Source: Amoebidium appalachense
Taxonomy: Eukaryota > Ichthyosporea
Assembly (NCBI GenBank): GCA_963693365.1
Contig: CAVNZM010000002.1
Coordinates: forward strand, 15,624,001-15,688,000
Direction: 5' to 3'
Length of the DNA: 64,000 nucleotides
Shown: positions 13,054 to 22,952 of the stretch, in pieces
Position numbering within the stretch: position 1 is the first letter of the stretch
Layout of the letters: every line of letters begins with the position of its first letter
Translations under genes and position numbers: made by a program
Notes under the pieces: generated by a model
What the model was told of the DNA's origin: nothing
Databases searched by the model: none
What the model saw: only the letters and a program-made list of their open reading frames with translations

Positions 13054-13308
13054 TCTCTTCCCCTCCCTCCCCCCCCCCCTCCCCCCCCTCCCCCCAGCAC
13101 CTCTCTTAACCATACCCACAAAAACATCCACACAGCAATATTTGATCATCCAAGGCACCATATAGCCTCCCTGCTATACTGAAAAACGTTTTAACCCAAG
13201 ATGTAAACCTAACCCCCCATCAATGTCCCATTCACTTACTCTCACCACAGCTATAGTCAGAGAAGCCTATGCCATCCCCCCTCCCCACTCCCCTCTCCTT
13301 CCGGACTT

Positions 13309-13349
<41 letters not shown>

Positions 13350-13700
13350 ACCACCACCACCACCGGATAATAAAAAAAACAGGAAGAAAGAGCAAGAAAG
13401 GGAAAGAAACTAAATAACTGCTCTGCTCCCTCAGGTACCTGCCTCACTCAATCCCCCTCCCCTCCCCCCCCCCCCCAAAAAAAAAATAAAAAATAAAATA
13501 AAAAAAAGATTAAATCAAAAAGATCAAAAGCGGGAAAGAAAAAAAGAAAAGAAAAAGAAAGGAAAAGGGAAAGATCTACAAACGCGGCATTCACATCAGA
13601 CCCAACCCTTGCACTCACCCAGTAGTCTGCCTGAAGCCACACCACTTGTGAAATCCACCTTGGCCGTGTACACAATGTCTGTGAAGCGTCACATGTCAGC

Positions 13701-13735
<35 letters not shown>

Positions 13736-13904
13736 TTCCCCAAGAAAAAAAAAGAAAAAGAAAAAGAAAAAGAAAAGAAAAGGAAAAAAAAAACAAAAAC
13801 CGACAGACAGACACATGCACAACCATCCCCTTCTCCGCCCCACACCTCTCCCACAAACACTCCTTTTTTCAGGCTGCCTCCACACAGGCTTCACTCCTCG
13901 CTCC

Positions 13905-13939
<35 letters not shown>

Positions 13940-14853
13940 CACACACAGGCACACACACACACAATTCCCACTTTTCTATTTTCCTTTCACGATAGTTCAG
14001 GACTGCTCGTTTAAAGTAACGACGGAGCCCCTGGGCGGGCACTCGGGGGGCGGGGGGAGGGGGGGGGAAGCGATGATCCTAGTTTGGTTTTTGTTCTTTC
14101 CTCTTTTGGGGGGTGATGATGGTGACAGTGGTGGGATTGGAGGGGTTCTATCATATAAGTTTATTTGGATGCAAACTCTTCTTAGTGATATGAACCACCT
14201 GCGCAACACAACCTTTGCCACAACTTATCCTTGCATTCGTCGTATACACCCAGAAAATCCACATGACACAATAGGCAGAAATTCAAACAAGGTGAACAAT
14301 ACAAAAGCAAATAAACATTGAAAAGAAGCCTCCCCCGTCTCCCCCTCCCCCCCCCCCCCCCCCCTCCCTCCCCCCCCGTGCCGTCACTCACCGAGGTTGT
14401 TGTGAAAATCCACAGGCACCCTAATAGCCGATGCATCGCTGAAATAAATTTTGCCGTCCTCTGCAATGGTGATGTCATCGGCATAGTTGATTGGCTGCCC
14501 GCCTGCCTGGGCCGCCAACACGGTGACCTGACGGGTTGTCTTGTCGACCTTTACTAGGCCCTTCTGACACTCGGCTAGAATCAGGTCCCCGTTCTGTGTG
14601 TGTACGTGTACGTGTATGTACGTATGTACGTGTGCGTGCCACCAGGGGGGGGGGGGGGGGGGAGGTACGTGTGTGTGTACGTGTGTGTGTGTGTGCATGT
14701 GTACGTGATTGTGTGCGTCACAAAAAGTGTGTTCGTGTTGTGTTGTGTGTGTCACTGTGTGTGTGTCACTGTGTGTGTGTCACTGTGTGTGTGTTTGTGT
14801 TTGCGTGTGTGTGTGTGTTTGTGTTGTGTTGTGTGTGTGTGTCACTGTGTGTC

Positions 14854-14889
<36 letters not shown>

Positions 14890-16533
14890 TCTGTCATACA
14901 CACATGTGCACACAGTGGGCAACATGATGCAGGCTGGGCAGGGGTTGCTGAGACACAGCAAGTAAATGCACGAGTACACAGTTAGCCGGTGCATTGGGCA
15001 GTCAGTCCAATTCGCATGTAGGCTCCAATGAACAAAGCAAAAGGGGAAAAAAAAATAAAAATACTCATTCTCTCCCTCCCTCCCCCTCCCTTCCTCTTTT
15101 CCCTCCCAACCCTCCCCCCTAGATCTTCCCTCCTGACCTACCTCCCTCTCTTTCCCTCCGTCTCTCCCCGGATATCCCCCCCCCCCCCCCCTCTCCCCCC
15201 CCCCCCCCCCCCCCCCCCCCCAAAAAAAAAGAAAAGAAAGAAAAAAAAACAAAAAAAACGACCTCCTCCTTACCCCCCCCCCCCCCCCCCCCCCCTCTCC
15301 TCCTACCACAAAAAGAACAACAAAAGAAAGGCAAAGAAAGAAAAGCAACACCGATTATCCCTCCGCATCGCACCCCTTCCCCCCGTCCACCACCACCATT
15401 AGCAACACACACACATACATACGCACAGACACACACACATACACACACACACACACACATACACACGCACGCACACACACATACATACACGTATACACAC
15501 AACCCGTCTTCCCCCATCCCCCCACCACCCCACCCCTCTCCCCGTCAACTCTCCTCCTTCTTCCCCCTCCCCCCACCCCCCACCCCCCACCCCCCTCACA
15601 CACACACACACCCACCTTGTCGAAGGCGCCACCCAAAGCCCTTCCACCCACATAGGCCCACAGGCCCACACTGCCGTTGGGGTGCACCGTCACAACTGAC
15701 CCATCATGGCGGCACGTCAGCAGGGTCTCCCCGTCAGGTGCCACAATAACGGTCTCGGGGCTTTGTAGCTGCCCCTCTCCAAACGTCTGGCTGTAAAGGG
15801 AACGAGATAGGGTTACGAAGGAGAAAAGACGGAATGTGTAGAAAGGATGGTGGTTAGGGACCGGGAGAAGAGTGATGGGGGGAGGTGGAGTAGTGCGGGG
15901 AACTTACGGTACGACAGAAATAGCGAAAAGTAGGAGTTGAGAGAGAGCTGTAATGAGAGGGAAAGAACGCGGGCCACCGCGGTGAGGGGCCTGGGGAGGA
16001 GGACAACAAATCGGCAAGGGGAGGGTAAAAAAGGTAACCTAATAATTAGTGTTTTCTGGTGTTCTCTTAAATAAGATCACGCGAGAGCAGAAGGACGCAC
16101 GAAGCAGGAAGAACGGTTGTGCTCTTGGAAAACAGTGAGCACGCATGTAAACACACCAGTGAGGTCACGACGGTAGAATTCCCGCACAGATGTTTTCATG
16201 AAATTGCTCGGTGGCGTGGCTTGACACCAACGTAATATATGGTGATGCAAGGTCTAAACGATCACACGATAGAGCAAAAAAAAAAAAAAAAGTATAAGAA
16301 GTCAACGTCAGTTTTTGTTCTGCCCACTTCCATGCAGCACTGCATACCGCGTACGCACAAACATAACTATGGCAGGGGGGCACATACGCGCGTAACAGGT
16401 CGTTGTTTGGCGCAAATTCTCCCTCCAGCTCTGCATATTTGAAGCAGGGCTTTGGCACGGATGGCACGTCGTTCGTGCCCAGCAAGAAGCCCAGCCAGGC
16501 AGCCAGACCGCCCACAGCGTACAATGCTAACAT
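9845..16533 (-). CDS. Strictosidine synthase-like / APMAP-family beta-propeller protein, 8 exons
   Basis: Exons 5' to 3': 16533-16388, 15790-15616, 14593-14392, 13678-13619, 12288-12120, 11636-11486, 10594-10472, 9940-9845. Phase is continuous and gives 373 residues, normal for the family. Residues 2-19 form a membrane anchor (MLALYAVGG... LGFLLG), as in APMAP. Family signatures follow in order: [102 protein letters not shown] and the C-terminal [17 protein letters not shown]. The fold is a six-bladed propeller. Plant strictosidine synthase condenses tryptamine with secologanin, but most relatives are membrane-anchored esterase/lactonase-like proteins, which I take as more likely here. Introns are full of simple repeats: several acceptors directly follow (CA)n, and donors 1, 6 and 7 run into poly(C). 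The start ATG has a good context (CACACC before it). Confidence 0.92.
10771..10845 (-). repeat. Intron repeat family, copy 1 (synthase intron 6)
   Basis: On the + strand it carries CACACAAAGAGTGTGCATCA followed by GAGTAGAGCCC and, after a short gap, GGGCGGCCC. Four other introns in the window carry the same block in the same orientation. It lies upstream, in the sense direction, of poly(C), (CA)n and the acceptor. Confidence 0.6.
12291..12391. repeat. (TG)n microsatellite abutting a splice acceptor
   Basis: About 100 bp of TG with a few GCG interruptions. On the gene strand it is (CA)n and ends at the CAG acceptor of synthase exon 5. A 32-nt G run (poly-C on the gene strand) follows at 12401-12432. 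Confidence 0.95.
12645..12705 (-). repeat. Intron repeat family, copy 2 (synthase intron 4)
   Basis: Carries GCGCACAGTATGCGTCATAA, then GCAGAGCCCATCCTCAGGGA and GGCCCC. It is the best-preserved example of the GAGCCC...CCTCAGGGAGG half of the repeat. Confidence 0.6.
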
Positions 16534-16925
16534 GGTGTGGCCGCGGATATATGGGTACGGAGAGCGAGTAAAGAGGGGTGAGCACGTAGGCCCAACTTCT
16601 ACTTGACACTTTTACAACAGTGAACAGGCAGACAACAGGTTCGCGGCGCTGTTTTTGAAAATTTTGTGTGAGGGAACGATGCTATTGGCTCATGCACCTC
16701 AAGAATTTTCATTAGTTACCAGTCTGTTTGTTTTAACCATATATGGTCATCGTGAGCCACCGTCCAGGTCCGTCCTGGACACGGACAGGGTTCGAAGGAC
16801 GGTGGAGCCCATTAACGGAAGTCGAAATCCCGTTTCGGAAAGCCTCTTCGAAAATCGGAATGCTCCGTCGGAGCAAGCCCATCAAAAATCGTAATCGTCG
16901 CGCATAAGTAAACTTGAGTACTTGT

Positions 16926-17008
16926 ACTTGAGTTGGTTAACAATGTGAGAATAATCCCAATTAATAACTTGAGTTGGTTAACATTGTGAGAATAATCTTA
17001 ATTAGTAA
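16926..17008. repeat. 41-bp tandem repeat
   Basis: Two adjacent copies, starting at 16926 and 16967, sharing ACTTGAGTTGGTTAACA and GTGAGAATAAT. It marks the left edge of the cargo specific to hAT copy 2. Confidence 0.75.
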
Positions 17009-17465
17009 TGCAACAAGTGAACGTGGCTTCTCTGGTGTGAATGTCCTTAAGACTTCTCTCAAAGCACGTAGGGGGCCCCCCGGCAGATTCGGCCTTCTTC
17101 CACAACCGGGCCGTTTGGTTGGCTGGCGCGGGGCCGGGGTTACGTAAGGCGGTGGGGTCGGGGGAGGCCAGACCACGATATGGAGGTTTGGGGGGAGGCC
17201 TGCGCAGGGCCTTACGTAAGCCTTACGTAAGGCGGTCAGGCGGGGGCGGGCGCTAGGTAGAGCACGATACGGAAGGCGTGGGTCTGGGGAGGTTTATGTG
17301 GCGAATCGGGCTGCGCGGTTGTGAAACTTGCGCTAATGACGTCGTCAGTAGGGAACCAGTCAGATTCTTCGGTCGTGGAAGTTGCAGAAGTGGCCTCGTG
17401 AGCCGTGATAGTGAACCAGTCGGAGGGCCCGGTTGTGAAAGTTAGCTAATGAGCGTTAATTACAC

Positions 17466-17661
17466 GGGGATTTACGCTGTTTACTCGAGGCAAAGAGAAC
17501 CAGTCTCAGGTATGGGGGGGGGGGTTTTGCTCGGAATATCCCCTCAGCGGTATATCATGATCACGTACATAGATGTCGGGTGGTGACTATATATCAGGGT
17601 TTACTTTCTCTACGAGACACCATCAAGACTACAAGGAGAAATCAATTAGTTGGGGTTCCCC

Positions 17662-17697
<36 letters not shown>

Positions 17698-17729
17698 GGG
17701 CTCCCCTCGGGACACTCGGTATCAGCTGG

Positions 17730-17784
<55 letters not shown>

Positions 17785-18241
17785 TGTGTGTGTGTGCGCG
17801 TGCGCTATAATTTTGTAGTGATGTGTTTCTCAAGCCAATCAATACATCTAATAAACAGGTCGTAGTTACGCGTGTTTAGTATAAAATCAAGGATGTTGTA
17901 ATTTACAGGTAGGCTATCTTTCTGGGTGTCTGTTGTGAATGTGACGTGTGTGTGTTGCGGTATTATGTGGTCTATCAAACTACATTTGGCGATACATGAC
18001 CGGTTAAACTGGTGTGTGTGTGTGTTGTTTGGGCATGCAAATGATGCCACCTTATACTTATTAGATCTCCACTGTATAGCACGTGTACAGTAAAAGCGTG
18101 GTAATTGATCAATAATACCATCAGCTAGAGAAAGACCAGTTCTACAGGAAGGTAATATGTATTTAGGTGTTATACACTTGCGAGTGCCATATTTGGCAAT
18201 ATGGTTGAGGCGGTCAGTATATATAAAACGAGACATAAGGC
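17466..18241 (-). mobile_element. 5'-truncated LINE-like insertion with 10-bp target duplication
   Basis: The segment interrupts the truncated HUH copy and is flanked by TTAATTACAC at 17456-17465 and 18242-18251. The uninterrupted sequence at 22698-23369 serves as the empty site. There are no inverted termini. On the minus strand the order is a C-terminal ORF, (AC)n, a long A-run (T-run at 17659-17693 on +), then about 190 bp. Abrupt 5' truncation, an A-run and a target duplication of this size indicate target-primed reverse transcription. Confidence 0.65.
17805..18236 (-). pseudogene. C-terminal fragment of a non-LTR retrotransposon ORF (probable)
   Basis: 143 codons that begin five bases inside the insertion, so the 5' part is lost. 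The pattern CTRAIQW, then a Cys/His block (FACPNN, HQFNRSC, AKC) and a final aliphatic helix (NILDFIL...LFIRCIDWLEKHI) resembles the region after the reverse transcriptase in many non-LTR elements. No catalytic residues remain. The assignment rests mainly on the insertion structure, with the motif pattern as weak support. Confidence 0.5.
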
Positions 18242-18601
18242 TTAATTACACCTGTAGCTTGCACAACCGGGCGATACCATTGGGTAGTGGTTTGAAGTTT
18301 TATGATTGGATAAAAACCATTCAATCCTTTTGGCGGGTATATATAAACGTAGATCTGGGGGTAGTATATAATGCAGCAACACGATATTTGACGCTCAGTT
18401 TTTATAATGCCGCCGAAGCGAAGCAGAGCAAAGCAGAAGAAAGTTGTACAGCCTCCTTGTGGTACTAGTGAATATGCAGTTGCGAGCATAAGCCTGAACA
18501 TAACCAATGCGGGTGGGAATGTGCGATACCATTTGGTAGGCCTTTTGAATGAAATGGTTGGGTAGGAATCACGGTATTTGTCTTAGCGGCTAGTGGAGAG
18601 G

Positions 18602-18609
18602 TATAAAAA
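18602..18609 (+). promoter_or_regulatory. Candidate TATA box in hAT copy 2 cargo
   Basis: TATAAAAA in a moderately complex stretch, some 600 bp upstream of the 89-codon ORF. It could drive a short transcript covering that ORF. No other support. Confidence 0.3.
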
Positions 18610-19037
18610 GGGTGAACACGATATCGTCGATCACTTTGTGACGCAGCGCGGTGTGGAGCAGGGTACTCAGAAGAAAGCTGTCTGGAGCGAGCCTTTTTCT
18701 TGTTAGTACTGCATAACAGTCAAACTCGAGTGTGGATATCTTTGAACACGAGTAGGAGGTTTCCTTTTTGTCGAAGTACTGTTTGTTGTTTTTTTGACAA
18801 ATAGTATGTTAAGATAGTCGCAGAAGTTCTTTCTTTTTACAATTTTTTTATTGCGGACTGCGGCTCAGAGGAGCTGTCAATGTTAGGCACCTCATAGAAT
18901 TATGGTCGGATCATTTTTCGAAGCTTGGTGAACATGAATTATTGGCGGCAACTGATCTGAGTGCGAGGTGATGGCGCTTCAAGCTGAGATTGGTCAGGGC
19001 CGGAATCGGATCCCTGACAGGTGCATTGTGGGTCGAA

Positions 19038-19200
19038 AGACGTAGGGCTACCTTTCGTAAAAACGGTTTTTTGCAGTTTCCTTATATGGCTAATCGGATC
19101 GAACCGGATTCGATCTGGACCAATCATAAATACCCCTTGGCAGAGTTTCTCGTTACGACACGTAGGGCTACCTTTCACGTAGGGCTACCTTTCACGTAGG
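19038..19200. repeat. Short dispersed repeat B, left copy
   Basis: Begins and ends with CGTAGGGCTACCTTTC, repeated twice more at its right edge, around a core with CCTTATATGG and CCAATCATAAAT. A close inverted copy lies at about 21375-21525. It resembles a small non-autonomous element with direct terminal motifs. It interrupts the region between a short frame at 18971 and the ORF at 19213. Confidence 0.65.
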
Positions 19201-19212
19201 ACAACACAGACA

Positions 19213-19482
19213 GTGCACAATCAGCTCATGATAGCCATGAATGGGCCGGATATAGAGGCAGATGTGAAGCACGTGAAAGCTGAGCTTTATTTTCAGAAAG
19301 AAATGGCTAAGAAATTAGTTAAAGAGGGCAAACTGAAAGGGTTAACTGTAGAAGGGGCCAAGGAGCAGCTGGAAAAAGCTCAGGTGGCCGAGGCAGCAGC
19401 CCAAAAGAAGGCTCTGGCAGATTTCCTGGCTTTTGACTGGAACAGGGTGCACAATGTGTATATTGCCAACCCTTTCAAATAA
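19213..19482 (+). CDS. Hypothetical protein, probable 3' exon (89 codons)
   Basis: The frame has balanced codon use unlike its repetitive surroundings. It encodes a charged helix-rich segment (DVKHVKAELYFQKEMAKKLV, then KGLTVEGAKEQLEKAQVAEA) and a compact C-terminus (FDWNRVHNVYIANPFK) before TAA. The frame opens at GTG; the first ATG is at 19228, and CAG sites just upstream could be acceptors, so it is probably a last exon. I do not recognise the family. Because it lies inside hAT copy 2 and is absent from copy 1, it may be captured host sequence or the tail of a transposon protein. Confidence 0.45.
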   Translation: MHNQLMIAMNGPDIEADVKHVKAELYFQKEMAKKLVKEGKLKGLTVEGAKEQLEKAQVAEAAAQKKALADFLAFDWNRVHNVYIANPFK

Positions 19483-19902
19483 ATTGGATCTCTGACAACA
19501 CACCAGCACCTAGTAACCGTCAAGTAGTCTCCCTTGTTTTCATTTAAAAATTCTGGGGGAGGGGAGGGGAGGGAGGGAGGGGGTGGGGGGGGGGGGGGGG
19601 GGGGGGGGGGGAGGTGAGTTTAGGCAGCAACATGGGAAGCCCAGGCAGAAATCGAATGTTTGGGGGGGGAGGGGAGGGGGGGGGGGGGGGGGAAAGAAAA
19701 TCACGTTGGGTGGTTCAGAAGTTGTGTTTGTGTTTGTGTGTGTGTGTGTATTTTTCTTTGCAATTGCGTGTGTGTGTGTGGTGGGTATGTATGCACGGTG
19801 TGTGTGTCTGTGTGTATGTGTACACGTGTGGGTGTGTGTATTTATTTGTGTCAGCGGTAATCGGTGTGTGTGTGTCTATGTTGTGTGTATGTGTGCACAT
19901 GT

Positions 19903-19933
<31 letters not shown>

Positions 19934-20147
19934 CTTGTGTGTGTGTGTGTGCATGACATTGTGTGCGTGTGTGTGTGTGTTTTGTGTCAACAGTTATGGT
20001 GTGTGTGTATGTATCACGGTACAGTGTGTGTATGTATGTGTGTGTGTGTGCAGTGTGGTGTGTATGTATGCAGGGTGTGTGTGTTTGTGCCATGATGTGT
20101 GTGTACATGCCAGTGTGGGTGTGTGTGTTTGTGCCAACGGTTTCTTG

Positions 20148-20182
<35 letters not shown>

Positions 20183-21134
20183 GCCACGGGTTGTGTGTGC
20201 TTGCGCCGTGTACATGGTTTGTGTGTGCAGTGTAAGTGTGTGTGTGTGCGTGTGTGTGTGTGTGTGTTTGTGTGTGTGTGGGTGAGTGGGTGCATAGCAT
20301 GTGATTGTACAGGGTAGATGCATGTGCACGTTTGAAATAAAGTTATCATGATCTGAGATAGTATGTGCCTGTGCACGCGTACTAGCCTAGGTCACATGTG
20401 TGGTGTCACGGCTGTGTATGTGGGGTGCATGTGTGCCTTTGAACGGAACACAGTGGTGCACAGTGTGTGTATTGCCTGCCATTTAAGACGCGTGCCACTG
20501 ATCGTTGATACACGTGGCACCTGCACCTGGTGGCCGTCGACTCTGAGCATCTAGATCCATTCCATGTTTAGGCCTTCCTGGGGGGGAAGGGGGGGGGGGG
20601 GGAGGGTACTAGGGGGGGGGGGGGGGATCCGCCTGAGAGGGGGGGGCCGGGGGGGGAGGGTTGAGGCCGGAGCGGCGGTGGGGGAGAAGGAGGGGCAGCA
20701 CTGGTGGAGGGAACGGTGGGCAGCGGAGGAGGGGGAGAATGGGGTTCGATTTCTGGGGGGGGGAAGTTTTGAAGTGGAGGCCGGCCTATATATACATGCG
20801 CAGGCATATGCATTGTATGTTCATGTGGCCATGCATGGCTATGATGCATATGTGGTGTCACGGCTGTGTGTGTTTAAATGTGTGTGTGTGTGTGTCTGTG
20901 TGTGTGTGTGTGTGTGTGCGCGCGTGGGTGTGTGCATAAATGTGTTTGGTGTTACAACATGTACATGTGCAGGGCTGGCGCTCTAGTCAGGGTCTGCATG
21001 CCATTGAACATTCTACAGGGACAGGGAGACACGTACGTACGTGTGCAGCTTGTGTGGGTGGTGTATGCCCCGTGTATGATGATACCTGCGAAGTCATGAG
21101 AAGCTTCTCCCCGGGGGCGGGGCGGGGCGGGGGG

Positions 21135-21135
<1 letters not shown>

Positions 21136-21198
<63 letters not shown>
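21136..21198. repeat. 63-nt G homopolymer
   Basis: Unbroken G run inside the right part of hAT copy 2. The equivalent run in copy 1 (about 4690-4725) is shorter, so these tracts change length quickly. Confidence 0.85.
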
Positions 21199-21374
21199 CT
21201 CTCAGGCGTTCCGATTCGGCCGGGACGATTTTCGGAACTGTGTTTTCAAACTTCGAACCCTGGACACGGAGTCTCTAGATGGCCGTGGTCCTGGACCACT
21301 GAGTCTGGATTGGCCATGCCACTGCCCACTCGTGCACGCCGTGCACGGTCCCTGCTCCAAGGCTTTGTACCCGT

Positions 21375-21525
21375 AGCCCTACGGAAAGGTAGCCCTACGT
21401 GTAGTAGAGGAAAACTTTGTCCACGGATATTTATGATTGGTCCAGATCGAATCCGGTTCGATCGGATTGCCCATATAAGGAAACTGCAAAAAACCGTTTT
21501 ACGGAAAGGTAGCCCTACGTGTTTT
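21375..21525. repeat. Short dispersed repeat B, right (inverted) copy
   Basis: Reverse complement of 19038-19200, with the same terminal motif (GGTAGCCCTACG) at both ends and the same CCAAT and TATA-like core. It lies just outside hAT copy 2 and next to the 3' end of the HUH gene. Confidence 0.65.
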
Positions 21526-21714
21526 GCCCTGCCATGACCCTGCAAGCCAATCCAAAACTAAAGCTACACAATACTGCATCTACATCAGTTACCACCCCGC
21601 TCAGCGTACAACACCGGATCAATACATCAGCTGCCTGCCAAAAAGTCTGAAAACACGTTCTAATGTTATCAGTATAACTAATGCCTACTACGCATGCAAT
21701 TGTTAACAAATGTG

Positions 21715-22815
21715 TCACTGTTCGTGATCGTTGTCTGACCAATCCATTGGTTCACTCCCAGAGTCTTCTTGCACGTTGGCGAAAATATGTCCATCTCGTT
21801 CTACAAAATCCTCCTGTTGCTGGCAATCGTGAGGATGATAGTGCACGCCCGGTCCAAAACGATAACGATACTTCGCCGTGATATCACTTGGCGGTATCCA
21901 TTGCGTGTCCTGAACCACATCCATTTTTCTCTGTCTCCGAACGTCGGCACAGTACCTCATGACGTCCCGATAAGTTCCATGTGTGTTTCTCGCCGCTTCC
22001 AACAAGGACTCATACGCATAGTATACGCACTGCGACCCCCCATGATCAAAAAACATCCGAACCACATCTTCCCTCGTTACTGTGTATGGACGGTGGATGG
22101 TTTGCCATCCCAAAATTCCCAACCTCTCGGCATCAAATGCTTTTCCATACCCAGCTGTCATCATTTCTCCACTGACAGCGAATCGACCAGACTGCAGCAT
22201 GAGCCATAGAACTTCTGGCAATGGCGGGCACTGGACCGGCCACATATAGTAATGATAGAACCCATACGCAAGTTTCAAGATAGATTTCCTGGAAATGATC
22301 TGCTTCCCTTCTGTCCAATCTTTCTTGTGGATTGCATATTTTGCATTGGCGCGATTCACTTCGTCATCTGACACGTCCAACAGAAACAATCTGAAATCTG
22401 GATCTCCCGTATCTTTCGCAACATAGGCGATCATCTGCTCAAATGTTTGCCCGCCTGTCTCATTCAATCGCTTGGCACTTATCCGCATTGAAATATTTTC
22501 ATCATCCTCTGGCGGATTAATATAACTCTTCAACTCTTTCTTCAGAGTACTAACACCTTTCCTGCCACCAGGGATCCGAATTTTCCACACAGCCTGAACA
22601 TGCAAATTACCCGCACTTTTCCCCCGCTCCAACGCAGTAGCTCCCTTCACAGCAAATTGCCTCGCAAAATTACACGCATGATCGTACCACACTGCGGGCA
22701 CATTCCCACCCGCATTGGTTATGTTCAGGCTTATGCTCGCAACTGCATATTCACTAGTACCACAAGGAGGCTGTACAACTTTCTTCTGCTTTGCTCTGCT
22801 TCGCTTCGGCGGCAT
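21715..22815 (-). CDS. HUH-superfamily (Rep-like) endonuclease of a replitron-like transposon
   Basis: An intact 366-codon intronless frame with its own TATA box. It carries the three rolling-circle replication motifs: motif I as SISLNIT (about 27-33), motif II as NLHVQ (HUQ form of the HUH metal site, residues 72-74, preceded by ALERG) and motif III as YVAK (Tyr131, Lys134), the YxxK single-tyrosine nicking motif. The N-terminus is basic (PPKRSRAKQKK), a likely nuclear signal; the C-terminus is acidic. I see no Walker A or B motif, so the superfamily-3 helicase of CRESS-DNA virus Reps is absent. Helicase-less HUH proteins of this kind fit the replitron transposons described from green algae better than helitrons or viruses. 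It should nick and rejoin single-stranded DNA at the element end. Iteron-like repeats upstream and a truncated inverted copy at 17067-18524 support an element that has moved. Residues 150-366 have no recognised domain. Confidence 0.8.
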   Translation of the reverse strand: MPPKRSRAKQKKVVQPPCGTSEYAVASISLNITNAGGNVPAVWYDHACNFARQFAVKGATALERGKSAGNLHVQAVWKIRIPGGRKGVSTLKKELKSYINPPEDDENISMRISAKRLNETGGQTFEQMIAYVAKDTGDPDFRLFLLDVSDDEVNRANAKYAIHKKDWTEGKQIISRKSILKLAYGFYHYYMWPVQCPPLPEVLWLMLQSGRFAVSGEMMTAGYGKAFDAERLGILGWQTIHRPYTVTREDVVRMFFDHGGSQCVYYAYESLLEAARNTHGTYRDVMRYCADVRRQRKMDVVQDTQWIPPSDITAKYRYRFGPGVHYHPHDCQQQEDFVERDGHIFANVQEDSGSEPMDWSDNDHEQ

Positions 22816-22874
22816 TGTAAAAACTGAGCGTCAAATATCGTGTTGCTGCATTATATACTACCGCCAGATCTACG

Positions 22875-22884
22875 TTTATATATA
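22875..22884 (-). promoter_or_regulatory. TATA box of the HUH endonuclease gene
   Basis: TATATATAAA on the minus strand about 60 nt before the ATG. The same box is kept in the truncated copy at about 18340. The short leader contains no other ATG. Confidence 0.65.
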
Positions 22885-22952
22885 CCCGCCAAAAGAATTG
22901 AATGGTTTTTATCCAATTATACAACTTCAAACCACTACCCAATGGTATCGCC

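Larger units (their letters stand above)
17067..18524 (+). mobile_element. Truncated inverted copy of the HUH (replitron-like) element
   Basis: 17067-17465 plus 18242-18524 reproduce, in inverted orientation, the 672 bp at 22698-23369: upstream region, TATA box, ATG and the first 39 codons of the HUH protein. Excluding the inserted DNA and one copy of its 10-bp target duplication, the lengths agree exactly (399 + 283 - 10 = 672). The coding part (18407-18524) stops abruptly before the catalytic motifs, so this copy is dead. A 776-bp insertion separates the halves. Confidence 0.85.
16786..21262. mobile_element. hAT-type transposon, copy 2, with nested cargo
   Basis: Same termini as copy 1 (CAGGGTTCGAAG and its reverse complement), flanked by an exact 8-bp duplication GACACGGA at 16778-16785 and 21263-21270. 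Length is 4477 bp. Its first 130 bp match copy 1, as does everything from about 19555 to the right end. The middle 2.6 kb is unique to this copy. It contains a 41-bp tandem repeat, a truncated HUH-element copy broken by a LINE-like insertion, a TATA-like box, a short dispersed repeat and an 89-codon ORF. I see no recognisable hAT transposase catalytic core. Either this copy captured cargo or copy 1 lost the interior. The exact duplication shows the whole block inserted as one unit, or grew by later insertions inside it. Confidence 0.85.

Noticed and set aside
14701-14900. CRISPR-like spacing of short repeats (TGTGTGTGTCAC units)
   Set aside because: Imperfect TG microsatellite with irregular spacing in a eukaryotic intron; no unique spacers and no cas genes.
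18214-18507. A 97-codon frame on the minus strand, also present on + at 22715-22990
   Set aside because: It is antisense to the HUH gene and its promoter in both copies; the HUH frame carries the conserved motifs.
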